Source: Lachnospiraceae bacterium (GTDB lineage: Bacteria; Bacillota; Clostridia; Lachnospirales; Lachnospiraceae). From it: 64,000 bases of DNA. Below the pieces are notes generated by a model. It was not told where the DNA came from, did not search any database, and worked only from the letters and a program-made list of their open reading frames with translations. Positions 17,417 to 26,851 of the stretch are shown here, in pieces. Location: positions 83,578-147,577 of the forward strand of contig JAKSRR010000002.1 of assembly GCA_024403455.1 (NCBI GenBank). Direction: 5' to 3'. The first letter of the stretch is position 1. Each line of letters begins with the position of its first letter. A program made the position numbers and the translations under genes.

Positions 17417-18295
17417 CTATTTCCTGTCAATCTCTATCCAATCACCAATGATTTTATTGTACTGTTCTGGTTCAAACAAAGAGAATCCCGAATCATCAAA
17501 AAATGTTAATTCCCCAAAATACAATTGCCCTTGTGAATAATACCAGTCCACTCGAACATGATGAATTCCCTTCGCAAGGTAGCTGGACTTCTCTAGCATT
17601 TCATCCAAAAAAGCAGGTCGTTCTAATACTTCTAAATTTGTTTTAGTCCCTTGCGAAATCTCTGTTTTATTCCACTGCGCATCATAAAAATCCTGTGTGT
17701 GATTTTCAAATCTTCCCTGATGTACTTCAATTAATTTGGGAATGCCTTCAAAACACATCACTTTGTAATCATCAATAGATTTTTCATCCTCATTTCCCAA
17801 ATATTTTTCTGCAATAACCCTTGGTTTAACCCCTTTGTAAACCCATTCTCTTCCTGGCAGGTAATAATCTCTACTCAACAGTTTTTTATATTTTTCTCGA
17901 ACCAACATCTCATCAAGTTCTTCTTTATTCTTACATATAAAATAGCCGCCACTATCATGGGTTGACTTTAAGACAAACGAGTCTGGTAGGCTAGAAAAAT
18001 CAATATCTCCTGGAGTATTCCAAACACCATACAGTGGAACGACATACTGTGAGCCGATTTTCTCCTTAATATAATTCTTCACTTCATATTTATCGACCAA
18101 CATATGATATAAGGGATTTCTGTCATATAACTTTAACCACTGTAATTTTTCTCCATAAGTCACAGGGTTCTTTAAGTTCAACTTCTTCCCAATAATATCT
18201 CTGTATAAAAGTTTTAAATACATCTTATCTGGAATTAGTCGTGCAATTCCGATTCTTTTTGCTACTGCCAGAAACAAGTGTCTAAATGATTTCAT
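17417..18295 (-). CDS. TupA-like ATP-grasp ligase
   Basis: The 292-residue protein matches the ATP-grasp family typified by TupA of teichuronopeptide synthesis. Features include LNLKNPVTYGEKLQWLKLYD near residue 40, DKYEVKNYIKEKIG near residue 65, the nucleotide-binding segment FVLKSTHDSGG near residue 105, and a late DWYYSQGQLYFGELTFFDDSGF with the metal-chelating E, D and D. ATP-grasp enzymes form amide bonds by way of acyl phosphates. In the known TupA system an amino-acid polymer is joined to a sugar acid. Directly upstream (28 bp) is a diaminobutyrate aminotransferase, so this ligase may attach that amino acid to a uronic acid of the glycan. That substrate assignment is inference. Confidence 0.8.
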   Translation of the reverse strand: MKSFRHLFLAVAKRIGIARLIPDKMYLKLLYRDIIGKKLNLKNPVTYGEKLQWLKLYDRNPLYHMLVDKYEVKNYIKEKIGSQYVVPLYGVWNTPGDIDFSSLPDSFVLKSTHDSGGYFICKNKEELDEMLVREKYKKLLSRDYYLPGREWVYKGVKPRVIAEKYLGNEDEKSIDDYKVMCFEGIPKLIEVHQGRFENHTQDFYDAQWNKTEISQGTKTNLEVLERPAFLDEMLEKSSYLAKGIHHVRVDWYYSQGQLYFGELTFFDDSGFSLFEPEQYNKIIGDWIEIDRK

Positions 18296-18323
18296 TACAA
18301 ATTACATCTTTCTACCACATATT

Positions 18324-19580
18324 TTAAATAGGATGTTCTAATATTTCCTTAACAGACTCCGCAACAATGTTTAAACCTTGCTCTAAAATACTCTTCTCTA
18401 TTGTTAATATAGGCATCAGTTTTAATACACAGTCTTTTCTACCAGCAAGTTCTATCACCAGTCCTTTTTCAAAACATTTCTGGCTACACTTTTTAGCCGT
18501 TCCTTCAGGAAATGCAGAAAAATCAATTCCCCAAATCATACCTTTTCCGCGGTACTCTAGGCGTTGATTAATAGTAGAAATATTATTTTTCAAAAACGTT
18601 TCAATAATCTGCTCCTTCTTGCACACTTCTTCTTCAACATGGTTCTCCAGCATAAACTCTAACCCCGCTTTTCCTGCAACAGTTGCAAGCTGGAAGCCTC
18701 GAAACGTGCCATTATGTTCTCCTGGACTCCAAATATCCAGCTCTGGTCTAAATAGAGTTAATGCCATAGGCATTCCAATACCACCAATGGACTTAGCCAT
18801 AGTAACAATATCTGGCTTAATTCCTGCATGTTCAAAGGAAAAGAATTTTCCTGTACGGCAATTACCAATTTGAACCTCATCTGCAATAAGTAAAATGTCA
18901 TACTTATCACAAAACGCCCTAGCCTTTTGTAACCACTCATTAGGAAGAATATAAATCCCCCCCTCTGCTTGTAATACTTCAATAACTAGCGCCGCAGGTT
19001 TATCTACACCACTGTGATCATCCTCTATTAATGTTTCCATATACTGAATGGTATCTAACTCAGGAAACATGTATGGTGCAGGAATATGTGTCACATCATG
19101 AAGAGCCACTCCTGCACCCTTACGTGCTGCTTCTTCAGTTGTTAATGCAAGAGTTCCCAGTGTCATACCGTGGAAGCATCCCATTAATGCAAAAATTCCC
19201 TGTCTTCCTGTAACTTTTCTCGCCAGTTTTAGTGCTGCTTCATTTGCATTAGTTCCAGTTGGACCAACAAACATGATCTTATAATCAAGATTCCTGGGCT
19301 TAAGGATTTTTTCTTCAAATGTTTGTATAAATTCTCTTTTACTGCTGGTATACATATCCATGGAATGAATGATTCCATCCTGCATTAAATACTCGCAAAC
19401 CTTGCCTTTTATATAGTCATTATTATGACCATAGTTCAGCGCACCAGCCCCGCAAAAGAAATCAATATACCGATCCCCATTTTCTGCATACATATATGCA
19501 TCTTTTGCCCGGCTAAAAACTACTGGAAACTTTCTACAGTACGATCTAACTTCACTTTCATAATCATTAAAAATATTCAT
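18324..19580 (-). CDS. Diaminobutyrate--2-oxoglutarate aminotransferase (EctB-like)
   Basis: This 418-residue class III PLP aminotransferase closely resembles EctB. It has YESEVRSYCRKFPVVF at the start, DFFCGAGALNYGHNN near 40-54, FVGPTGTNANEAALKLARK near 104-122, FHGMTLG near 136-142, IADEVQIG (Asp234 for the pyridine nitrogen) and MAKSIGG (Lys263, the likely Schiff-base lysine). EctB enzymes convert aspartate semialdehyde and glutamate to L-2,4-diaminobutyrate. No ectA or ectC lies nearby, so ectoine is not the product. Placement between a glycosyltransferase and a TupA-like ligase suggests diaminobutyrate is made for attachment to the surface glycan. Confidence 0.85.
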   Translation of the reverse strand: MNIFNDYESEVRSYCRKFPVVFSRAKDAYMYAENGDRYIDFFCGAGALNYGHNNDYIKGKVCEYLMQDGIIHSMDMYTSSKREFIQTFEEKILKPRNLDYKIMFVGPTGTNANEAALKLARKVTGRQGIFALMGCFHGMTLGTLALTTEEAARKGAGVALHDVTHIPAPYMFPELDTIQYMETLIEDDHSGVDKPAALVIEVLQAEGGIYILPNEWLQKARAFCDKYDILLIADEVQIGNCRTGKFFSFEHAGIKPDIVTMAKSIGGIGMPMALTLFRPELDIWSPGEHNGTFRGFQLATVAGKAGLEFMLENHVEEEVCKKEQIIETFLKNNISTINQRLEYRGKGMIWGIDFSAFPEGTAKKCSQKCFEKGLVIELAGRKDCVLKLMPILTIEKSILEQGLNIVAESVKEILEHPI

Positions 19581-19587
19581 TGGTTCA

Positions 19588-20652
19588 TTAATCCTCTGAT
19601 TTTAATTCATCATATTTTTGAATAATTTGCTTAACTCTATCTTTCACCTCATGCCCATCTTTCAGAAGCCTCTCTCGCCCCTGCCGTGCAATCTTTTCTC
19701 TATCTTCATTATGTTCCAAATAATAAAAGACCTTATTTACAAAATCCACTTTATCTCTATAATATACAGCCTCTTTATTTTCCTCATACATAGAAGACAT
19801 ATCTTCAGTATACGGGCTTAAAATAAAGGCTTCCGCCGCTGGGATTTCAAAACATCTTCTAGTATAAGTATCATGATTAATTTTCGAGAGAAAAATAAGT
19901 GGAATCTTGCAACTCGCCAAATACTTATTATAATCTCTTCTTTCATTTGAAAGACTCACAATACCTTCTCCAAGTGTTTGAAAACGTTTAAAGTGTTCAC
20001 TAGGGACTCCCACCTTTAAACCCTTTTCTAAAAGAGCTTTAATATATTCCCCTCTTTCATCGTCTTCATAATGTCCAAGAAAAATCACTTCTGGAGTCTT
20101 AATTTTCTCTTCTTCTAGAATAGGATAATTCTTATCATCCAAATAGTACGAACGTATGATTTCTGTTTCAATACCATATTTAGCTTTTATATCCTGAACA
20201 TTTTTTTGCCTATAGACAAAATTATAATCACATACTTTTAGTGATCTCTTATAGTGCCTCCAATGATAAAATGGATAGAACATTGCAAAAGGATCATCAT
20301 TGTTGTAGCTAAATACCACGGCTCCCGTTTCCTGTTTGATTCTTCTAATTGTACTGGGAAAAATATTTATTCCCTGATATAGAAAAACAAGATTGGGACG
20401 CATATCAATACATTTATTCACTAATTCCAAATTTTTCTTTCTAACCAGCGGACCCACATTATATTTATTCTGAATTTTAACCCCTATGCTCATCGTTTTT
20501 CCTTTTTTCTCATAGTCTGTAATAATAGAGGAGTTAAATACTTCCACTGCTTCATACCCCAATTGAACAAAGGCATTATAAAATGCCAACACATATATTG
20601 GATGTTTCGTATTGCCTACAACTAGGATTTTATCTGTCTTGTCCATTATCAT
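19588..20652 (-). CDS. CgeB-like glycosyltransferase
   Basis: The 354-residue protein has the pattern of CgeB/DUF3880-type family 1-like glycosyltransferases: an N-terminal Rossmann half with KILVVGNTKHPIYVLAFYNAF, then YNNDDPFAMFYPFYHW and CDYNFVYRQKN. The C-terminal half has VIFLGHYEDDERGEYIKALL followed by TRRCFEIPAAEAFILSPYTEDM, the donor-site Glu region, and a terminal helix with REKIARQGRERLLKDGH. Such enzymes are found in spore-coat and surface-glycan loci. It ends eight bases before the aminotransferase start. The sugar is unknown. Confidence 0.75.
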   Translation of the reverse strand: MIMDKTDKILVVGNTKHPIYVLAFYNAFVQLGYEAVEVFNSSIITDYEKKGKTMSIGVKIQNKYNVGPLVRKKNLELVNKCIDMRPNLVFLYQGINIFPSTIRRIKQETGAVVFSYNNDDPFAMFYPFYHWRHYKRSLKVCDYNFVYRQKNVQDIKAKYGIETEIIRSYYLDDKNYPILEEEKIKTPEVIFLGHYEDDERGEYIKALLEKGLKVGVPSEHFKRFQTLGEGIVSLSNERRDYNKYLASCKIPLIFLSKINHDTYTRRCFEIPAAEAFILSPYTEDMSSMYEENKEAVYYRDKVDFVNKVFYYLEHNEDREKIARQGRERLLKDGHEVKDRVKQIIQKYDELKSED

Positions 20653-20660
20653 CTATTCGT

Positions 20661-21677
20661 CTACAATTTTGGTGTTCTTCCCAAAACCTTCTTGATTCCT
20701 CGAATCACTTTATCACAAAATTTCTCGCCAAATAAATACAGCCCTATATAATAAATGTAATAGTAGCCCGATTTATTGAATCCAATCTCACATAATCTCT
20801 TATGATATTCTTTGAATTCTTTCCTTCCCCGTTTTCTTTGTATTGCAAGTACGGGATAAGAATACTTTGACCACTCTTTCTTTAATGCTTTGCTGGATTG
20901 TACCTTATATTTTTCATCAATGTAATCCGTAATCTGAAACCAGCTCCTCATAAAGTTGATACTGTTCTCAATAGTGACGGTCCCTGGCGTATACAGATCT
21001 TTTTCCGACTCGCTATTCCCAAAATACGGCGTTCCGCCGTCATATTGTTCAGTAATCGGAGTATTGTAATATGCTGCCGGTTTATTAAGACAGATTTCAG
21101 CTAGTACATAAAGTTGGTACAGTAGCGTTCCATCAAACCTGTCCGTCAGTGTTTCCAGCGCAATATCCTTTCTGAATGTAAATCCAGAAATAAATACACT
21201 TTTTCGAAACAACGCCATATAGGTATCAAAACCTGGTTTAAAGAATTTATTATCTGAATAATACCTATAGTACTCTACCTTGCCATCGGAATGGAACCTC
21301 CTATAACTACGAAGAATATAATGTAGTTCATCATGTTCCACTAAAAAATCATAATAGTCATCCAAAACGCCAGGAATAAAACAGTCATCATCACCCATAA
21401 AGAGAATCCATTTCCCCTTAGCAGTAGTAATACACTCACGAAGATTCTTGTCAAACCCCAGATTCTTCTCATTTTCGTGATATTCTACACGAAGCTCTGT
21501 TTCACCAATAAATTGTTTTACCTTTTCTGCTACCTCTTGACGCCTTGGTGCCTTATCTTCACAAATCAAAACTTCCACAGATTTGTCAGAAGAAATATCA
21601 ATAGATTCTAATAATCTATACAGTTCCTCCGGTCTGTTGTAGCTAGGAATACAAATTGTCAAAAAAATATCATTCAT
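20661..21677 (-). CDS. GT2 family glycosyltransferase
   Basis: A GT-A enzyme with FLTICIPSYNRPEELYRLLESI at the N-terminus, LICEDKAPRRQ in place of the usual DDGS motif, and LFMGDDDCFIPG near residue 100 as the acidic metal site. The C-terminal part ends in YYYIYYIGLYLFGEKFCDKVIRG, a short amphipathic segment. ATG 21677 gives 338 residues and lies in an ATGAATGA overlap with the stop of the fucosyltransferase gene. A TTG nine bases earlier is possible but less likely. Coupled translation with the upstream GT11 gene suggests consecutive steps. Confidence 0.82.
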   Translation of the reverse strand: MNDIFLTICIPSYNRPEELYRLLESIDISSDKSVEVLICEDKAPRRQEVAEKVKQFIGETELRVEYHENEKNLGFDKNLRECITTAKGKWILFMGDDDCFIPGVLDDYYDFLVEHDELHYILRSYRRFHSDGKVEYYRYYSDNKFFKPGFDTYMALFRKSVFISGFTFRKDIALETLTDRFDGTLLYQLYVLAEICLNKPAAYYNTPITEQYDGGTPYFGNSESEKDLYTPGTVTIENSINFMRSWFQITDYIDEKYKVQSSKALKKEWSKYSYPVLAIQRKRGRKEFKEYHKRLCEIGFNKSGYYYIYYIGLYLFGEKFCDKVIRGIKKVLGRTPKL

Positions 21678-22539
21678 CACAACCAATTAATTTAAAACCG
21701 TTCAGAATTGCTTCCTTTACCATTTCATTTACTTTCTCTTCTACATACCACTTCTCTGGCGCAATCTGTATCGATTCCTCTTTCTTACCTAGATACGCTG
21801 CCCACCAGCTAAAACTACTATTTGCAATGATGTGATGTTTGCAGGACTGCATTAAATACAAGTCCTCTTGTGAAGATTTCTCTAAATCACTTGAAATAAC
21901 ACAGGAATCCTCTAAGGCAAACTCTTTTTTACACCATTCCATATCATCTGAGAAAAAGTAAAACACGGGATTCTTTGTATTCGTCCTAATATAAGCCATT
22001 GCCTTTCTATAATAATCTTGTGACGGCATGGCATAAATAGTCTGATTATTATAGGTCAAATAATCCCCGCGGCGCACATGCACTGCCACGGAAGTCGTCT
22101 CCAATATTCTCTGATGTAGGCTTCGACAGGATTCCCCTAATTGCTTTCCCCCATCCAGTTCCTCCGCTAAATCGCATTTTATACGTTCGAAGTACCTAAT
22201 ATTCTGCCAACATCCTTCATAGAATCTCGCCTTATTATTAACGAGTTCCTCGTATTGGAAAAAACCATTTTCAATATATATACCCGCTTTTTTCTTTCCC
22301 GGTTTAGCAAAATGAAGTTTCCTGTTTCCATAAAACAGAATTATATACCAAAGGTTCTTTATCCCTTTTAATATCTCTGCTTTAATAGGATAATTACCCA
22401 ATGCATACTCTCTTTGAGGATCTCTCTTAAATCCATAAGTATCTATATACAGTTTTTCACCTTTAGCCTCACTAACCGCTCTTCCCATAGCATACTGGAA
22501 CATCTGGTTACCGAGACCACCAGACAATCTGATAATCAT
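21670..22539 (-). CDS. Alpha-1,2-fucosyltransferase (GT11)
   Basis: The 289-residue protein carries all the GT11 landmarks: MIIRLSGGLGNQMFQYAMGRA at the start, VAVHVRRGDY at 151-160 (the GDP-fucose binding HxRRxDY), FYFFSDDMEWCKKEF near 193-207 and IIANSSFSWWAAYLG near 237-251. GT11 enzymes transfer L-fucose in alpha-1,2 linkage to galactose-type acceptors. ATG 22539 was chosen because the motif-bearing N-terminus begins there and the upstream gene ends at 22545. Seven extra in-frame residues upstream have no support. GDP-fucose synthesis genes are not in the window. An alpha-1,3-type GT10 enzyme is encoded at 26848-27831. Confidence 0.9.
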   Translation of the reverse strand: MIIRLSGGLGNQMFQYAMGRAVSEAKGEKLYIDTYGFKRDPQREYALGNYPIKAEILKGIKNLWYIILFYGNRKLHFAKPGKKKAGIYIENGFFQYEELVNNKARFYEGCWQNIRYFERIKCDLAEELDGGKQLGESCRSLHQRILETTSVAVHVRRGDYLTYNNQTIYAMPSQDYYRKAMAYIRTNTKNPVFYFFSDDMEWCKKEFALEDSCVISSDLEKSSQEDLYLMQSCKHHIIANSSFSWWAAYLGKKEESIQIAPEKWYVEEKVNEMVKEAILNGFKLIGCDE

Positions 22540-22544
22540 CGTTT

Positions 22545-23930
22545 TCACTCTGCAGGCCAAATGCCCGTTGTATCCGTTAATATTTCATATCCATAATCAT
22601 GCAAAATCTTATTTCGGTAAAACCAAATTCCCTGAATATTTTTTTGATCATAGAAATAAGAATAATCCACCTGCTCCCCTGCCTCATATAATGCATAAGC
22701 TTTATCACGGCAGGCGAGATATCCACTACTAGTGTCCATATTTAAATTCTTAAAATTCGGCAAAAGACTCCATATACAAAATACCATTAATCCTATATTT
22801 ATTATTATTCTTGGAATGGTACAATCTTTCTTAATAGCACCCTGTACTGTCTTTGTTAGTCCCCGAACCAATTCACCTATTGCCATCACAAATAGCGGAT
22901 ATGCTGGAATATGCTCTCTTGCAACTGGCTGACCAACCTTACGTAGAAAATGAATGATCAAAACATACGCCAGAAACATCAAAACATATTTATAATGATC
23001 TATTTTATCCTTTTTCATTACCACCCTTGTCACTGCAACTGCAATCAGTAATCCAAGAATAACAAGAATCATTATTGAAATATCTGATCGTATACAGAAG
23101 TCAGATACAAATCGTCTTATTATTGAGAAAAAAGAGAATCCCTCTGCTGTCTCAAGATTATCATACTTCACTGTCTTAAAGTGATATAACACCATCACTA
23201 GATTCATTGCAACCAAAGGAATCAACGGGATCCACGTTTTTTTAAGAAACTCACCTAATCTTTTTTCGCGTAGGATGCAGATAAAAATATAAACATATAT
23301 TACGAATACCGATAAAAACGACACGGTATTTGCTACTTCTGCTATTGTCAGTGCAAATATACAGAGAATGATATTCACATTTTTTCCTTTATTTGTCTCT
23401 TTCTTCTTTGATGCTTCCAAAAAAAGCAGGGCAAGTATTACAAAGGCAGCCGCCATACCGTAACCTCTTGCCATAGAAAAATACTCGATTACTAGAGTTG
23501 AACTCCAGAAAAAAATCACCGTAGAAAAAGAAATATATCTTTTCTTGTACATAATGATAGATGCAGCAAGATATATTACAAAACAAATCATGATTGGGAT
23601 ACGAATTAATGTCTCATCATAGCATATTCCTGTTAAAGCATTCACAATACCAATTCCTACAGAATTTAGAATATGATTGTTCCCAAGGCACATGGTGCAT
23701 CCTAATGGTGACGTCATATGCCACCAGTAGTTTTTAAGTCCACTAATCAAATCATATTCGCCAAACATGGGATGTACATAAGCACAATATGTTACGCCTT
23801 CATCCCAGAGAATAGGCCATAAGATTGCTCTTCGAATCACGACGAAAAGTAATCCCAGCGCGGCAAGGATGAGTATAATCATACCTGTTCTACGAAGTAT
23901 TTTTTCATCAATACCTCTTTTTGTTTCCAT
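22545..23930 (-). CDS. Polytopic membrane protein, probable GT-C glycosyltransferase
   Basis: The 461-residue protein has one helix at residues 13-35, then an extracytoplasmic loop WPILWDEGVTYCAYVHPMFGEYD and nine or so further helices. The acidic DE after helix 1 fits the GT-C fold, where it activates the acceptor. ARGYGMAAAFVILALLFLEA recalls the R-Y/D region of GT39-like proteins. The soluble tail after residue 400 is short. ATG 23930 has an excellent GGAGGAATT Shine-Dalgarno, suggesting a fresh translation start. It lies upstream of the fucosyltransferase. GT-C is inferred from topology, not from a full motif match. Confidence 0.6.
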   Translation of the reverse strand: METKRGIDEKILRRTGMIILILAALGLLFVVIRRAILWPILWDEGVTYCAYVHPMFGEYDLISGLKNYWWHMTSPLGCTMCLGNNHILNSVGIGIVNALTGICYDETLIRIPIMICFVIYLAASIIMYKKRYISFSTVIFFWSSTLVIEYFSMARGYGMAAAFVILALLFLEASKKKETNKGKNVNIILCIFALTIAEVANTVSFLSVFVIYVYIFICILREKRLGEFLKKTWIPLIPLVAMNLVMVLYHFKTVKYDNLETAEGFSFFSIIRRFVSDFCIRSDISIMILVILGLLIAVAVTRVVMKKDKIDHYKYVLMFLAYVLIIHFLRKVGQPVAREHIPAYPLFVMAIGELVRGLTKTVQGAIKKDCTIPRIIINIGLMVFCIWSLLPNFKNLNMDTSSGYLACRDKAYALYEAGEQVDYSYFYDQKNIQGIWFYRNKILHDYGYEILTDTTGIWPAE

Positions 23931-24027
23931 AATTCCTCCAAAGCAAAACTTAATATGTATTATATTCCTATTAGGCGCAACCTACATGAGAACTACCATA
24001 AACACTAATTCATTTAACTGCTAATCT

Positions 24028-25050
24028 TTATGAGTTATTAATTTTCTTCTTAATATATGTTGGAAGGAAATTAACAACCATATGTAAAACACACGCTATT
24101 GCAACTGTCACCAGAACATATAAGTAGGCACTAACGTCACTATTAATATACTGCTGTGTATAGTTCTGAACCAAAAACAACTCATAAGAAATAATACCGG
24201 TCAATTGCAAGAACCAGTTTCGCACCAGAATAGTACATTTTTGGGTCAAAAGCAGTATCCCCAATGCCAATGGGACTACTGTAAATAGTGAGAGAATATT
24301 ATTTACACAGTTTCCCATTTTTTTTACTTCTTCCAACTGTGTTAATAACATAAATACCCCCCCCGTCACAACCAGGAATGATGCGAGTATTATCTGATTT
24401 CTCTTTAAAGATAATTTTGTTTCTATTGCGCTCTTGTTGGATGCCAACATCACTCCTAGCGGAAAAGCCAACATCTGTCTAGCTCTCAAAAATGGGATTG
24501 CTTCTGACCACGGTTTTATACATTCATAAACAAAAAATAATCCAAATGCAACAAGCAGGACTATTGTTTCCCACTTTTTATTACTAATTTTTTTTGATAT
24601 TAGCTTTACACTATAATATATCAAATAACAAATCAAAAGGTACTGGAGATACCATCCTCCACCACCTAACAGGAACGCATTATTTGTATAATTCTTCCAC
24701 GATAGTGTATTTTGTATACATTCCCAAATTAATTCTACAATCCATAAAGGTATACATATTTTCCAAAAACGCTTTCTCCAAAACCCATGAAGGCCATTTT
24801 TCTCAAAAGATTTTTCTAGCCCGTATCCTGAGCATATTAAAAAAAGTGCTACCCCAACACCCGCAATAAACTGAATACCCCCGATGTTCAAATGATCACT
24901 TCCATGAGCCCATATCACAGTCAGTATAGAAAAACCTTTAATGCGGTTTGAATATAAATGATCAAAAAAATCACTCTTACTTGGCTTTCCAATAAACCCA
25001 ATGGTATAAAGGCCAATAAATAATAGTGTGAAAATAATAAATATTTTCAT
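24028..25050 (-). CDS. Acyltransferase 3-like membrane protein
   Basis: The 340-residue polytopic membrane protein has about ten helices. NRIKGFSILTVIWAHGSDHL is the acyltransferase 3 first-helix region with conserved R and H, and VALFLICSGYGLEKSFEKNGLHGFWRKRFWKI is the second conserved block. The family moves acetyl or longer acyl groups onto surface sugars. ATG 25050 is favoured by AAAGGAAGCAG directly upstream. A TTG 21 bases earlier lacks a ribosome site. It follows the second ABC flippase, mirroring the flippase/acyltransferase order at 3098-6088. Confidence 0.75.
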   Translation of the reverse strand: MKIFIIFTLLFIGLYTIGFIGKPSKSDFFDHLYSNRIKGFSILTVIWAHGSDHLNIGGIQFIAGVGVALFLICSGYGLEKSFEKNGLHGFWRKRFWKICIPLWIVELIWECIQNTLSWKNYTNNAFLLGGGGWYLQYLLICYLIYYSVKLISKKISNKKWETIVLLVAFGLFFVYECIKPWSEAIPFLRARQMLAFPLGVMLASNKSAIETKLSLKRNQIILASFLVVTGGVFMLLTQLEEVKKMGNCVNNILSLFTVVPLALGILLLTQKCTILVRNWFLQLTGIISYELFLVQNYTQQYINSDVSAYLYVLVTVAIACVLHMVVNFLPTYIKKKINNS

Positions 25051-25120
25051 CTGCTTCCTTTTATAGAACAAAAACTATTTCGACAATCTATTCCCAAATC
25101 TCAATAGAAAACAATTATCT

Positions 25121-26851
25121 CTATCGTTCTCTAACTATAGTTCCATTCTCAACCTTATAAACAATGTCACATTTTTCTATGGTGGATAATCTATGAGCAA
25201 TCATTAGGATAGTTTTTGTCCCCTGTAATCCTTCAATAGCCCTCATTACTTCTTTCTCTGTCTCATTATCCAGCGCAGAGGTCGCTTCATCAAATACCAG
25301 CACTTCTGGATCTCTATATAGTGCCCTGGCAATACCGATTCTTTGCTTCTGTCCACCAGAAATACGAGCGCCACGTTCTCCTACCATAGTATCAAGCCCA
25401 TCAGGTAGGGATTTCACAAAGGTCTCCAACTGTGCGCTTCTTAACGCACCCCACACCTTTTCATCATCTACCTCTTCCTGTTCCACTCCAAAGGCCACAT
25501 TTGCACGGATAGTATCGTCAGTAAGGTAGATGGCCTGCGGTATGTAGCCAATCTTTCTCTTCCACCCATTTTCATTGCTTCTAACATCTACTCCATCTAT
25601 TTTTACAGTGCCTCGATAAGGATTCAGAAGGTTAAGAACGATATCTGCCGTAGTCGTTTTCCCACCACCCGACGGACCAATAAAAGCAACAGATTTTCCT
25701 TTTGGAATGGAAATATTAATTTCACTTAATATATCTTTATCCGTATTATCATACTTAAAGGAAACATTTTCCAAGACAATTTTGTCCTCAAAAGACATTT
25801 CTGACTGTTCATCTTTTTCGTCAAAGGAAGAATCCAACTCATCGGCTTCCTTAATATCATGGTATACCAAATCAATGGATGCTTTGTAATAGATCAACAT
25901 ATTAAAACTCGCATACATAGCATTTACAGATGGTAGTAATTTATAAGCAGCCACACAAAAGACAGCTAACTGAGGCAATAACGTCATATAATTGGGATTG
26001 AATATAATATTAATTCCTAAGTAGCCCAGTATTGATAAAATTGCAAATAATTCAATCATATATTTAGGTAATACGGAATATAGTGAATACTTCACATATA
26101 AATTGGCTATTTTCTCGTATGTTGTTTTATATAAGCCAATAAAATGCTTTTCTGTATTCATTATTTTAATTTCTTTAACACCCTCAAAGGCCTGTCTAAG
26201 ATGTTTCGTCAGCTGCCCATTATAATACTGATTCAGTCTTCCATTCTTTCTGTTTTTCCTTTGTAAGCCAAATATTATGATGCACAGACAGATACCAAGA
26301 ATCAGTGCAATAGTAAGTGTCATCCAGATATTTGAGATTGCAAGAAATACAATAATAGCAATTGCCGTGATACCATTGGATGCCACAGATAAAATATTAT
26401 TAATTAACTGGAATAACTGATCGACATCTGTCGTAACTCCTCTAATTAATTCTGAAGAATTAACATTTAAAAAGTAGGAATAGGATTGTACGAGATAGGA
26501 AGACATTAATTTTGTTGCCAATTCCATTCTAACAAAGGCAGAAAAATGATACTGTACCTTATGCATCCAACACAAATACAAATTCTTTAGTATATACAAT
26601 ACTATGGTAATACCAATCAACCACAAAAGGACCTGCTCTTTTGAATTGGCAGAAGTCATCTGAATGATTATTTTACAATATGTATTTTGGGTATAATCCC
26701 CTGTATCCATTGCCAGGTTGACGATAGGAAGTATAATTGTGATTCCTAACAGTTCCGCAGCAGAACCAATAAGAATCATAACGAACATACCAAAAACTTT
26801 TAGTTTTGTCTTTTTGTCTAACAAATAATCAAGTTGCTTAAGTGTACTCAT
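25121..26851 (-). CDS. ABC transporter, PglK/MsbA-like flippase (second copy)
   Basis: A half-size exporter of 576 residues from ATG 26851. It has a six-helix membrane domain, then an ATPase with GPSGGGKTT, SGGQKQR and LVFDEATSALD, ending in IAHRLSTIEKCD. It is a paralogue of the protein at 4361-6088, with the same length and shared stretches in both domains. The ATG overlaps the stop of the GT10 gene as ATGA, a tight translational coupling. Longer in-frame starts that would overlap that gene further are unlikely. Two flippases in one locus could mean two glycans, or two clusters joined by recombination. Confidence 0.85.
   Translation of the reverse strand: MSTLKQLDYLLDKKTKLKVFGMFVMILIGSAAELLGITIILPIVNLAMDTGDYTQNTYCKIIIQMTSANSKEQVLLWLIGITIVLYILKNLYLCWMHKVQYHFSAFVRMELATKLMSSYLVQSYSYFLNVNSSELIRGVTTDVDQLFQLINNILSVASNGITAIAIIVFLAISNIWMTLTIALILGICLCIIIFGLQRKNRKNGRLNQYYNGQLTKHLRQAFEGVKEIKIMNTEKHFIGLYKTTYEKIANLYVKYSLYSVLPKYMIELFAILSILGYLGINIIFNPNYMTLLPQLAVFCVAAYKLLPSVNAMYASFNMLIYYKASIDLVYHDIKEADELDSSFDEKDEQSEMSFEDKIVLENVSFKYDNTDKDILSEINISIPKGKSVAFIGPSGGGKTTTADIVLNLLNPYRGTVKIDGVDVRSNENGWKRKIGYIPQAIYLTDDTIRANVAFGVEQEEVDDEKVWGALRSAQLETFVKSLPDGLDTMVGERGARISGGQKQRIGIARALYRDPEVLVFDEATSALDNETEKEVMRAIEGLQGTKTILMIAHRLSTIEKCDIVYKVENGTIVRER

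Noticed and set aside
18324-19580. Ectoine synthesis
   Set aside because: The aminotransferase is EctB-like, but ectA and ectC are absent and the neighbours are glycan genes.
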